The notes beneath the pieces were generated by a model that saw only the letters and a program-made list of their open reading frames with translations, was not told the DNA's origin and made no database searches. From NCBI GenBank assembly GCA_964017065.1, contig OZ024784.1, positions 9,343,152 to 9,407,151 on the forward strand: DNA of 64,000 nucleotides. Direction: 5' to 3'. This document shows, piece by piece, positions 34,254 to 47,600 of this stretch. Both the position numbers and the translations under genes were made by a program. Source of the stretch: Haliclona indistincta. Its lineage: Eukaryota; Porifera; Demospongiae; Haplosclerida; Chalinidae. Numbering within the stretch: position 1 is the first letter of the stretch; the number at the start of each line of letters is the position of its first letter.

Positions 34254-37200
34254 ATGGCGGTGCGAGGCGAATTTCAAGGTTTGATTCCGAATAGTAGACT
34301 GACTAAGATATAGCTAACAATACTCCCTGTACAGATACTGATGGTGAACCGATATATTTGTTCGCAGACACTCTAGCTACTCCCGACTACGTGCACACTC
34401 GCCACTATCATGCTGACCACAGGGACACTAACACTCCAATCGTGATTGACAACGGTTTAATTCACAGTTGTATCGTATTATTATATGTCATAGCAAGTTT
34501 TTTTAGGTAGCTGGCAGTGTCGTGTGGGATGGGCCTCAGAAAACACTCCTCTGCTGGTGTTTAACAATGTGACAGCTCGAATGAGAGGAAAAAAGGTTGA
34601 TTATTTCTGGCTCACAAAATCATACCGCAATGGGGGAATTTTCGCGAATTATTACAGGCTATTCACGAAAATTTTATCCACGAGTGTCTTGTTTTAGTTG
34701 ACAAAGACAGCCCAATAGCGTATGTACACATGTAGCACAGGCTAGATTCAATTAAAATACCTTGTTTGAGTCTTAACCATCCCGTTCCCATTGCTTTTAC
34801 CAGGTGAACCTAACTTTACACTAAAATACTTTTTAAGCTGTGAGCTACTCAGTAAATGTGGTCTATCAATAATTGAGTGAGAGTTCATTTTAATGTTGTG
34901 CTTAGTATTGCTGTCATTATATATTTTTACTATAGGGGGAACCTGACTATCCAGTAGTTGGTAATGATATTCCAAGCATTGAGTTAGTTCGTTCAACACT
35001 CAAGAGTCAGTTTGACCACAACATTGTCTCAAACTATACACTTCAGGTAGGGCGTCTGTTCTTATATGGTATATCTTGAAACAATGGTATAATGGTATAT
35101 CTTATTTTAGGGTATATCGTGTTTCGTGTAACCTAGTTTAAACTAATTTTAATTTGTCCTTACCACAGGAGCAGGTATTTGATCATGCATTCCTTCGTCT
35201 TGGATTAGGTGATGAAACCAGTGTGCATCATCCTGTGCTGGTTACTGAACCAGTTTGTAATCTTACATCATGTAGATCTGGTAAGGGAAGATGCTGATAA
35301 TAATTTCAATTGTGTTGTTTATCAAGCTTTGTCGTCTCTAAATTTACTCAGCTATGTCTGAGCTACTGTTCGAAGGTTATGGTGTACCACGAGTGTGTTA
35401 TGGTGTGGATGGTTTGTTCAGCTTGTATCATTCTTGTCACTCCAGTGGTAAATGTCACATACATCATTTAAACTTGTTGATGCATTCAACTCAGGGTCGT
35501 CTGTAACTGATGCTCTAGTCGTGTGTTCTGGTTACCAGACTACACATGTTCTTCCTGTGTTAAATGGAAGGTTCATAGCCTCTCACTCCAAAAGGTATTG
35601 TTCAAGTAGACAGTGAATGAGAGTGTGTATAAGCAAGCAATGGAGCGAGTGTTTTGGTGAATAAGCCATTGTGTCTATAATTATTTCTCAGGATAAATGT
35701 TGGAGGCTGGCACACAACTCTCTTCTTACAGTGTTTACTCCGGCTAAAGCATCCTTGGCTTCAGGCAATGATCTCACCATCACGTGTACAGGAGTTGGTT
35801 CAACATCATTGCTATGTAGCTGGCGACTACAGAGATGAGCTGTGTGGGGTAGCTGACCCACGAACAGTCCAGCTGCCATACTCACTAGAGCCAACAGAGA
35901 CACTAATGGATCCTCTCCTTAAAGAAGAGAAAGACCTCCAGCGGCGACAAAGAGCCAGGGATCAACTGCTGAAACTAAATCAGCGTAAAAAAGAAGAGAA
36001 GGTATTATAATAATGCCTTTACTTTGCTGTGTCATAAAAGTTATAACAATCATTGTAAAAGTGATTTGTAGTGTAGACTGTAAAACTGCCTATTCTAATA
36101 ACTGTAGATAGCTGAGTTGGAGAAACAGTTAGAGGCCCTGATACACTTGCAGCAGTTAGCACCACTTTCAGATCCAGATGAGTATCAGGTGAATAGAACA
36201 CATCTGCAACTTATGAAGTTAGATTTTACTGCTTCACAGCACTCACTTGAAGAATCTGGACTCTCTTCAATGGAAGTAAGCTTTTTTATATAATTATTGA
36301 TGTGTATGTTCAATAAAGCATTGACCGGGTGGTATCATCATGTGTTCAGCATGAATCTGTACAGTAAATGGCTGACAGCTGAATCACAGCTGCCGATAGC
36401 ATCATATGATGTACTATTGACTAGAATATTGTACTTTGTTTTCTCAAGTAATGAAACTTCTATAAGCGACCACCTCCCAATAGGCCTTGCTCAAGAATTG
36501 TGGTCCCGATTGAAACTCCATTGTCGTAATACAATAAAACAGTCCCAATTGCTGCCACCTCGCATGTGGTAGCAGACATGTCGTCCGATTCCAGCACGTA
36601 ATACATTACCGCACTTGATAATGCAGACAGTGTGCCACATGCGTGATGCCTAACCTCCAAGAGTCAAACTAAGTGTGAAGTTGCCTTGTAGTACTACCTA
36701 GATCACCGGTAGTACGATACACTCATGTTTCAGTCTGTTTGGTGCTCCTGTGTCGTTCCGTATGATGAACATGGTCGCACCCGCAACTTATTGCTCTTTA
36801 CTGGGACACTGTTCCCTGTTCTCTTTACTGGTTCCACTGTAAATGGGAAAGAAAATTAAGTTAAGCCATCCATGGCTCTTTAACTTATTTCGATCAATTT
36901 TTGAGAATATAAACTTGAGGAAATGCTATATCTTGTACATGTGTCAGTTTTGCATAAAATTAATTTGTCAATTCCTTGCAGTCATTGCTTCAAGCTATTC
37001 AGTCAGTACAAGAGGCACTTGAAGTAGAGAGATCTCGTTTAGAGGCTACAGTTCAGCGACTACACACTGACACCCGGAGTGAGGTGTAGCTAGTGCATGT
37101 GTGTGTGTGAGTACATGCTGTACTGATCTATCTGTCTCTCATTGTAGCAGACCTCTGCTCATAGTGAACAAGCTGATCTTCAATGGCTAGAGACTTTGCA

Positions 37201-38523
37201 GATGAGGAAGAAGGTCAGTAGCACTCTCATAGTTCACTTGTATGTTTGTTCAGGAAATTTTAGAGCAACGTAAGTCGCGTCATCAGTTACGACAAGAACT
37301 GTCCAAAAGACGGAGTGCTGCCTCTCAAAATAGGATGAGAATCATCTCTCAACTAGCTGAGGACAATCGTGAGTGATCAACTCATGCATATAATATATTG
37401 TCATTTTCCTTTCAGCCAAGGGATCTAAGCATGATGACACATTTGGTATGAATGATGATGACTGGAACGTCTACCTGACTATAGTATGCACTGGTACATC
37501 ATACAATTATAGCCAATAAACTGTTTCTCTCACGAAAGTCAGTTCTCGAGTGGTTTAGGAAAAGTGCTGAATTATACCGAGTCACTTCATACTGTAGATT
37601 AGTCATTCGTACTGTCATTTCATAGTATAACAAGTCAATTACTGCAGGGCCGCAGCGCTGCTAATTCTTGCAGTACAAAAAACTCACTTAAAATTTTTAG
37701 CAGGACCTAAATTTCGTGATTTTAATGCAAATTGTATCACTCGCAAATATATATAATGCAATACCAGCTCCAGTGGTGTTTCATTTCTCAAATACTTTTT
37801 ACTTCTCAGAGTAAAACTGCTGGAGAGTCAGACAGTGAGAAGGAGGAAGCTGAGCTGACTGAGATCAACAAGCTCTTAGTGAAGCACGATCCATCATCAG
37901 GGAAGAGTGCTCACATAGCAAGTGGTAGAGACATTGCCACACACTATCAGCTACGTATGCAGGTGGAGAGATTTAGGTAGGTATGATTAGTAGTATCAAT
38001 ACCTAACTTAGTGTCTAATAGGTGTTCTGAGGTTGTGTTTCAACCTGCTATGGTTGGTGTTGACCAGTGTGGGCTAGCTACAGCAGTAGAGATGGTCCTA
38101 AACTCATTCCCAAAGGATCAGCAACAGCGACTGGTCAATGTATGCTGTAGCTGATTCTGTTTTCTGCTTCGATTCACTGTTGTATGTTTCTCTTGGTTTG
38201 AAGAATGTGCTGGTCACTGGCGGCAACACTATGCTACCTCACTTTGAGAGTCGTGTGGAGAGAGAAATAAGAGCCATTCGTCCCTTCCAGTCCTCTTTCA
38301 ATGTGACTGCTAGTTGTAAGTCATCTATTTGTGTTTAGGTTGCTATGTGTATTGTGTTACAGCTGATCGACTCCATGGAGGGTGGAAGGGGGCAGCACTG
38401 TGGGCTAGAGGAGAAGATAATGAAGGCTGGACCACACTGTCATGCTATCGTGAGTGTGGACCGGACTATCTTAGTGAACATGTTGCCTCTAACTGTTACA
38501 TAAAGCCACCACCACACACCTGA
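34254..38523 (+). CDS. ACTR5: Actin-related protein 5 (ACTR5/ARP5), INO80 complex subunit
   Basis: ARP5 forms a module with IES6 in the INO80 chromatin remodeller. Eighteen exons from ATG 34254 to TGA 38523 give 662 residues in one open frame, somewhat longer than human ACTR5. Actin-fold blocks: IVIDNGSWQCRVGWA (nucleotide loop), LFEGYGVPRVCYGVDG, VVCSGYQTTHVLPVLNGRF, and near the end NVLVTGGNTMLPHFESRV and LHGGWKGAALWA. A long charged helical insertion (EEKDLQRRQRARDQLLKLNQ onward, 35.9-37.4 kb) inside the actin fold is typical of ARP5, as is DTFGMNDDDWNVYLTI after it. Intron 10 (706 bases, 36276-36981) is long but has no recognised element beyond a small hairpin. Confidence 0.95.
34630..34690. 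repeat. Possible short relic of the TTTTCGCG foldback family
   Basis: CCGCAATGGGGGAATTTTCG and, 30 bases on, the inverted ATTCACGAAAATTTTATCC form a small palindrome. It resembles the ends of the NSFL1C-intron element. It lies in an ACTR5 intron. Confidence 0.4.
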
Positions 38524-38657
38524 TACCTGCTGCTTGTTTACTCACTATAGTATCTGACTTTATAGTAATTTAGATTCTATATGGAGTATCAGATAATAAA
38601 AAAACAAAAATGAGTTATTTTTAGTTATGTTGCAGCATTATGTAAGATACATCTACA

Positions 38658-41600
38658 CTACTTTATGTCACAGAGAAGAGCTGTGCCTCTGAAGGTCCAG
38701 TGGTCGGGATGTTGGTTGCTCCTCAGCACTAGAGCTGTGATGTAGGTAAGATCGGTACGACGAGGCTTTTTGTAGACTGGACAGACATACAACTTAGGGT
38801 CTTTGCCTGAAGTATTGTTGACAGCGTAGATGTGTATTACTGGCATTGATGTGTAAAGCACTTTGGGAGTTGGCTCAACCAGTTTGCTGTTTCTTCTATC
38901 CCATCCTGCACCATCAAGGAACAGACTGTGCACATAAACTCCCTCAGCTGGCGGAGCAGTGACGTCATCTTTGTTCATCTTTGTCACTTCATTGTGTATG
39001 ACAACACTGTCCAGAGACCATCCCTTGTGAGCGCGAGTGACCTCCTGCCTCATAGCTGTGAGGAACCCCTGTGGATTGAAGAACCCAGTCATCCAGAAGA
39101 CATTTGGGCGTGCCTCAAACACCCATGCACGGAACTGAGCATCTCTCTCTAGTAACTCAGTGAACCAGAAACCAATGGTAGTGGACTCCCATGATACCTA
39201 TATAGTGGAGTAATACAATGTATACAAGTGAGCTATGATATGGCTATACCTTTCTCCAAGGTGTAGGAACTCTTGCATCATACATGTTGTCCAGTATGTT
39301 TTTCAGGGTCTGTAATAATAATTATTATACAAATTACTATAAAGCTACAAATTGAACAATCTCACCTCACTCATGATGATGGTACCATCAATGGCTAACT
39401 GGAGGTCCTTCAATGTGCTACGAACTACCTTGATCACTCGCTGCATCCTGTCAATCTCTTGACGTAGAAAAATATTCATTGGAGCAATAGCTCCCATCTT
39501 TTGTAGCCTTGCTCGTACCTATTCACAGAGAAGAGTTACTCTCTCTTACATGATAGTTTTGTCACAATTTACCTCATGAGGTATGTAGTCATTTGGTAGT
39601 TTCTCCAACATCTCTCCTGCCATTCGACGCACTATGCTCTCTCTGGTCTCTCCTCCTCCACTAGCACTGTCCTTTGGCTGTATCTCCAATATAGTGTCTA
39701 GACACTTCTTAGCAGTATTGCTCTGATAACTGGAAAAAAAACTTTGTCACCAATTACTTGTGATGTGGCTCACGTGATATCAGCATTTAAGTGCAAACCA
39801 AATACTTCAGGAGTGATGACAAGTGGGAGAGTCTCAATGTACTCTAAATATTCTTTAACTGTCTTCATTACAGGGATAGGAAACCCTTTGTAGAATCTAA
39901 AATTTGGTTGAAACATGTGCTCTCCAAAATAGTGCTGGGAAAGATCAAAGAAAAGAACTAATAATTTTTTCCTGATCAATGAACTCACTTTGGCGTATGT
40001 GATCAAGAGATGTTTGTCATAGTCATCTGTGACTCTTCCACCATATTGGATCTCACCCAGCATGTAGCGGACAGCTCCCCATGAGATGCCCTGTATTATA
40101 TTATGAGTGAAGAGTACGTATAATTTAAGATTTTCTTTTTTACTCTTTTTAGATCCAAATCATCCAATAAATTCTGTACATATTGCACACTGGCATTGTA
40201 GTCTCCTTGGTTGAACTCATAAGGAATATTCCATCCAAGTGGACCAAACTTTCTCCTCTCCTGTACAGTTGTGTGGAGGAAGGCCACAGCATACAGCATG
40301 GGCTTCCACTGTGGTAGGTTGCTGACATCCAGCTGCTCCTGACTCAGGTTAGTGTATGTTCTCTTCAAGCCTGCCTTCACTCCTTGAGGAGGCTCAAATG
40401 TGTACTTAATGGAGCTCTGCAACAGGTTTATTGGAAATTTTGGGTGTACTTCAGTTGTTAGCCAAAGACGAAAGCTTTCATGGACATTTTCTGTCTCAAG
40501 TACAGCGAGTAGTAGCTCATCAAGGAACCCCATGCCAAGATGAACATTCTGCAGTAGTGTCCACCCACCCTGAGACAAGAGCAATACAATAGCATTATAC
40601 CACACTAGCACAGTGGTAATATTACCTGTGTTTGGCATTGCTGGAGCAGTCTCCTGGCATGCACCTCCTGGCCCTGTCCCATGGATACAGCTCCACATGC
40701 TGTTAGAGGAATCAAGTCATGTTGTGTGAGGACAATAGTACTATTAGCTCACTAATCTTGTGCTTTTTAGCCAACATTTCAATGTTGTTGCTGGGATCAG
40801 AACCCATAGACTGGAAACATATCATTGGAACTCTAATAGTGGACTCTTCCCACATTTTCTCCATGTCCAGAATCACTCCTTCAGCATACTTCACACCCAT
40901 AGACTCAGCAATGTACTTGCGTGCTTGTGGAAGAACTCTATCTGGACAAAATGATCGTATGAGTAGTAGCTTTCTCATAGTGTCAAGAGAGATTCCGTAG
41001 CCCTCAGGAGGTGGTGAATCTTCAGGTGCTTCAGTGTCAAACCATGCTTTCCATGCTTTGTCATTACGGCCGATCTACACAATAATTAACATAAGTAATA
41101 GTTGTTTGTAGATATGTATTATACCTGCTGTAAAATGTCAGAGAATTGTGGAAGGTTGCTGAGTTCTACAAGGTTGAGCCATGTCATGTCTGTGATCCAC
41201 CTGGCAGCTTTGGGAGGGCAAGCTTTAAGATCAAGAGCTGCTCCTCCCTTGATAAGTGTCTGGAACTCGTTGTGTTTGACATGGCCTTTCTGCATATCAA
41301 TCTTGAGAGCCAGTAACAGTGTGAAGAGAAATTTGTGCTCTTCATAAAGTCCTCTTGTGCAGTACCTAAAAGCTTCAAAGGTGAGGTACTCAACAATGTT
41401 GTTGATACGTTTTGTAGTGACTGGAGACTTGGCAGAGCGAGCCATCGACAAGTCAAAGATCTCTAAGAACTGTACAAGTGAAGTCTGGTACATAACGTTG
41501 ACCATTGACATCTCCACTATAAGGAAGTACAGCACTGAACCTCTAGTAGCCACAGGACGATATTCTTCTCTAGCATTGTTAATCTTGATCTCTGTTTGAG

Positions 41601-44600
41601 CTGCAACCTCCAGTTTCTGAGTGACATCTTCTGCAGTAGTTTTAGTTGTTCTTAGCACTTCAATCAAAGACTCATCATCAACAAGCGACCCTTTGGTTGA
41701 AGTAAGGCGGAAGAGAAGATTGTCCTCTAATTCTTTCATCTTTCCTTTGTTAGCAGTGACCTCCGTCATCAGCTGAACTCTTTCAGACTCCAGCTCTTGC
41801 TTCTCTGTGAGAATAACTCGTCCCAGAAGCTGGTCTTCCAATCCCTTCACCGTCACAGTGAAGTCAATTATAGCCGTTCTAGCACTGACCTATAAAATTG
41901 GTATGCAAGCATGCATGTGTGTTAGTTGTTCCATGTACTCACCTCTGGAGTGTAGGATGGGTTTGGCAGCTTAGTAGTGATGTACAGCATGAACCCTTTC
42001 ATTACATCAACCTCCTTGTCTCCCACTTTCACCTGCAAACATTATTAATTGTATGTCAAATATTTGATATCCCATCACAGCTAGGGTACCTTTAGCATGG
42101 TGCCAGATTTAATGAAGTTCTTCTCCAGAATGTTGTCAAGTGCTGGATCCAGTTCTTCTTCTACATCTTCAATCAGTAATGGTTTCCCCAGCGAGAGGCT
42201 GTCCTCGAGATGTGTTCTGAAATACTTGTTGTTTAAGTTAGTCACTGTGAAATCTTTATTGACAGATTCCCTGTTCTTTATCCAGGTTTTTCCTTGACCT
42301 TGAGGATCAATGATAAGAGGATAGCGAGTTGCCTTGGTCACAATGATGCCATTTTGTACTGAGAGTTCATCGTTAGGTAGACCTTGCAGGTTCCACTCTC
42401 CAACAGTGATTGAGTCTGTCAGCATGTCAGTCACATTAAGGGTCGAAGTGAAGGGCACATTTCTGCTGCTCAGTTCCTTCTTCCAAGAATTTTGGATAAG
42501 TTGACGAAACTCTTGATTAAAGGGTCCAGAGTAGGAGAGGAATCCAGAGCAGAGCAGCAAGTCACCAACCAGACGTTGAATTTGAGCCTCAAACTCCTTG
42601 CTCTGCTGTGTCCATCTCTCCTTCTCTCCTCCCAAACCTTCTATTAGTGCTGAAGCAGCTTTCATTTTACGACGGCAAGTCTCTGCATCATCAAGCAGAG
42701 TCTGCTTTTTGCCCATGGCTTCATCATACAAGGCTCTAACAACATCTAATTCACGTTGTTTTTCATCCAGAATGGCATTAGCAGCTGACAGTTCACTCTC
42801 AGCCTTTGCGTAGAGAACCTCTTGGATAGCAAGGTTAGCTTTTAGTGGAAGAACTTCTTTGTTGATTCCATAAAATACAGCCATAGACTTGGTCCAAGAG
42901 CAGAGACCAGCAACATTGCCACAAACTTTCTTGGCAGAGTCCAAAGTGTAATCTTCATTGGCAAAATACGGCTGCATCAACTCAACAGTCTCTTCATTGA
43001 TTGTGTCTTTACGGAAATTCTGAAGACCCTGTAAGAATCCTGTCTGAGACATCATCTTCAATGATTCAGCCCAGGAAGGTTTTGGACTTGGTCTCTCAGG
43101 ATCAGGAGCAAAAATATTCAAACGACGTTGAAACAAGAGTAGAACACAGTCCATGATTCTCATGATGAGGTGTGGTGGCTTTCCAAGCTTCCTAACTGTG
43201 GATATATCTCCAGCATTAATAGTCTTCAGTGCAGCTTCTGCCTCCTCTAGTGCTGGTCGTGCTACTTCTAACTTTCCTTCAGCAACAGCTTTGTCAGCTG
43301 AGATGCCATCGGCCACAGCCTGTGCTCTGTCCTTAACTTTCTGTACTTCAGCTTTAACCTTCTCTGCAGCTTGAGCCTTCACAGTTACATCAGCAAGAAC
43401 CTTCTCTGCCTCTTTGGAAGCAACTGCTAATTCCTTTTCTTTAACAGCCAATTCTTTAGCAAGTTTGCTAACAGACTCTCCAGCATCCAACAGCTTCTCT
43501 AGACCAGTGTTCATACGATTGGCCAGTTCTTGGATTTCTGTCTTCTTCTCATTATACACTCTCTGGTAGCTACCAATGAATGAAAGGTAAGATTTAGGTG
43601 TGACATGGGTTGTGCGACGGAAACGTTCAAAGTAGCTAACACAGCTCTCAGCAACAAAGTCATGGAAGACTCCCATAGCCTGTATCACCTCTTGCTTTGT
43701 TTCATCAGTGCAGACAATGTCAAATTTTCCCACAAAGTGTTGAGCTACAGCAACAAGTGCATCTTTAGGCCATCGACTGAACCAGTCCATAGTACAACCA
43801 CTGAATAGACCTGGGAACTTGAGAGAGCGACTGCGAAACTTCTCACCGACCTAATGTAGACAAATTATTATAATGATGTTTGTAATGAATACTATCACTC
43901 ACTGGAGAGAAACAAAGAACCACATGTAAATTCCTTCTGGCTCGGCTCAGGAAATAGTCATATAGATTCTCTGGTGTTGGCGGACGTCGAGGAAACTCCT
44001 TCTTCATGACTGGTATCAGCTCTGAGTTAATCTCATCTATCTCTTCACGAGAGAAGAGGTTTGAGATCTCTCCAGAGGAAAGCACATTATTAATGTACTC
44101 AAGGAACCCTTCATCCTTGATCTCTTGATCAGTGAAGAGAAATGTCATTCCTTTTCCCTGGACTCCAGCCGCTCTATAGAGTACTTTGAGATCATCCAGA
44201 AGATTGTTGACACCGTATGTACGAGAAAGCTGTATTTGAAAAGTTTTGTAGCCAGCAATGAAAGACGAAAGTCGAGTGAGACTCTGCTTGCCAGAACCTC
44301 CCACTCCAACCAGGAGAGCATTCCCTCGGTCAGTTCGAATGATACGTGATACCTTCACAAGATGGACCATAGCATCTTTGAAGAATACAAGGTCCATTCC
44401 AGCACCTCTGACAGTTTCATTGTATTGTAACAGAAATGAGTTCAGTCTCTCCTCTAGCTCAGGATAGGATGGTATCTGAACACACAAAGTTAAATTTCAA
44501 CAATAAAACAACAGATCTGTATATTACCTGTTCATATATTTTGGGTGCCTCAAACTCAAAATCTTCTGGTTCATCTCCAGTTGGTTCTGGTGCATCTCTG

Positions 44601-47600
44601 TGTCAGACACAATAATAAATTTTTGAAAATTTCCTTTAACTGAATATTTACCTCAAAAAGTCAACAAAGTATGGTTCGTCAGGCACTTTAGCAGTGAGTA
44701 ATTCTCCAAGGTCTTCTTCAGCAGCTCTGATTAAGCATCTATTGAACCATTCCTTGTCATCAAAGTTGGTGAAGCGATCAGCTATTACACGTGTAGCTTC
44801 ATGTTTCCAAAGTGCCATAAGCACCTCTAAGCTCACCAAGGTATCAGAATTTACATTCAGCGTTCCTTCCCAAATCCGAGAGAGATCTCGGAGATTAAAG
44901 TTATAGTGAAATTTGGCAGGAGTCGGAAGCATTTTAACTTTTGTGAGCTGCCAGAGTCTACGAGTGCACACCACCAGTTTTGGTATAGTGTTGATCACCT
45001 CAGCACTGAATCCTCTTTCTGTGCAAAAGTACCCAGTGCCAATGACTCCAAATATTTTGTCAATAGAAGCGTTGGATGGTAGAGTACAGTTAAAGACACA
45101 GAACTGGCGTTTCAGACGAGCAGGAATATCATTTCTTCCTCCACCTGGATGAATCATTGCAGCAAGAAACTGGACATCTTCAATGTGGGTGAAGTCTCCT
45201 GGTTTCTCGAGACTATAGATGCCTTGCATTTCCATCAGTTGCCGGACAATCTCATTGGTCACCTGATCTCCCCACTCATTGATGATTGGCATATTAACAT
45301 CATCAATGAAGACGGTCAGCTTCTTCCCAGCAGGTGGTCCATATGTGCTGCCCACCCTCTTGTCTATGTAGCTCTCAATAGAACGCTGGTAGTGGTTGGG
45401 CGTAGTGACAGAAGAGAAACTGAGACCCTTGCTAAGATGTTCCTCAGAATTGTACTTGGACATGTATCCTTTGATAATGACTGTCTTGGCAGTTCCTTGC
45501 TCTCCTATCAGCAGAACTGGTTTGGACTGTTTAGCAACAGTGTCAATGAGGTAGTCAGTCCTCACATTATCTACATTTGGTACCAAAATAGAGGAGTATG
45601 CTGGCACACTATCCTTGGGATAGACATATTCCTCTACTCTTTCAGACCAGTGCTGCCAAGCTCCTTTGTCATCAGGAACAAATTCAAACATTGTATCTCC
45701 TTCATTGAGGAGCACAGGATAATCTAGATCAGGCTTATTCTGTCTCAGCCATTCCTCCATCTTCGATCTATCTCGTAACTCCAGAGTGGCACCAATGCTC
45801 CACATGAGGGAGAAGATATAGAGGTGCTCTAAGTGACTTTTCTCGAGAGAAGCATTCTCTTCTTTTTGTGGTAAGACACCTTCCATAATGATACAGGCCT
45901 GCGAAATATAGTTGCATTCCAAAAGCTTCATTTTAGCACCTGTGTTCACTGATGCCCAATTGTAGAGGTCTACGAATGAGCCTTCAAACAAGGTTGATAG
46001 TATGTCCGATTCCTGGCGTGTTATTTTTTTCTCAGCCACCTTTTTTGACAGCCAGCCATGAAATATTGGATTCCAGTCAAGAGCAGAAGAGCTCATGTAA
46101 ACCATACCATTGCGAGAGACTGTGGCAGGAGAAGCATTGTCGACATTGTCTGGTTCAAACACAAGCTTGCAGTCAGGATACATGGGAATACGGTCACCAT
46201 TGGCCAAGGTCAGTGTCTTGTTGTCATCAAGTACACTGTTGAGATTCTCAATCCACAAAGTGTCTACTGGGCCATCCATCACCAACCATATATGCTCTCC
46301 TTTTTTAGCCTTATGAGACCTTCGCCAGAGTGTGGAAAATATTCCATCAGTCCAATCGTTAGTGGCAACATCAAGACGACCAAACATCTGAGGAGCAGTG
46401 ATAGCCTTTGGATTCATTCTCATTTCTCTGTGAGGCTCTCCAATATCTGTCATGGCCTTCATTAGCATATGTATGCAGTTGGTTTTGCCTGCACCACTTG
46501 GACCGAGTGCCATAAAGCCATGACGTACACGCTGTGTCTCATACAACTGGATCAGCTTTAATGTCCATGGTGGATGATTGATAAGATGAGCTGCTCTTAC
46601 ATTGTTGTCAATAGCAGTCTCCAAGTCAGGGTAACCAGCTTGATCTAATTGGATACCAGGGAACAAGTCATTTAGAAGACTGAGGAACAAAGGCTCATCC
46701 TCATCCACCAGTTTAGAGAGGTTCATGTCACGTAGCACTCTCATGACAATCATCTCTTCACTGTCATTAGGACAGATACGCTTAACAGGTCCAAGACTTC
46801 GTAGCACCGATAGAATGTTCCTTAGACCAAAGTCATAGTGAACCTGTTGTTAGTAGTAAGTTGAACATACATTATTGTAGCATACATGTATTACCTGTTT
46901 AGACAATTGTTCTTCACATAGTTTGTACAGAGTGTAAAATTTACAGGCTAGGACGGTGTTTTGCAAGAAGCCACAACTGGCAAGTTTCACACGAATGATG
47001 ATCTGTATCAAGTTAAGTATTAGTATCGATAAAGCCATTGTGTTACTAACACACCTGTCTATCTGGGACCATCATGGCAATAGGACGGAAATTCATTTTG
47101 AGATTCTCTGGTAACTCTTGTCTTCCAGCATAACCAGGATTCTGAGAGAAAGATTAATGTTTTGTTTTTCCATATCAAGCTTCTTACCATTGTTAAAAAG
47201 AGACCAAACTCAGGATTCATACTAACCACATCTCCATCAGTAAAAATGAACTCTGATTTCCTGTCCTTTCTGCACTGTAGCACTACAGCAATCTGCTGTG
47301 CAGCCACAGACAACACTGGCAGTTCAATCCTGTTGAACTCATCAAAGCAACCCCATGTTCCTGATTGAGCGAGTCCCTTGTAAATCCTTCCAAGACCTCG
47401 GAAATCCATCTGATCAGAGCAGTTAAAAACAACCACATATTTGCCCAAAGTTTTCCCCATGTCTTTTGTTGTTTCAGTTTTTCCAGTTCCTGCGGAAGAC
47501 AGTAACATACTGGGTAATACTGACAGCCATAATTTGTACCTGCTGGACCAGCGGGAGATCCTCCCATAGACATTCCTAGAGCTTGAGCCAGTGTGATGTA

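Noticed and set aside
36297..36572. Open frame in ACTR5 intron 10
   Set aside because: No recognised family, and exons 10 and 11 join in frame without it.
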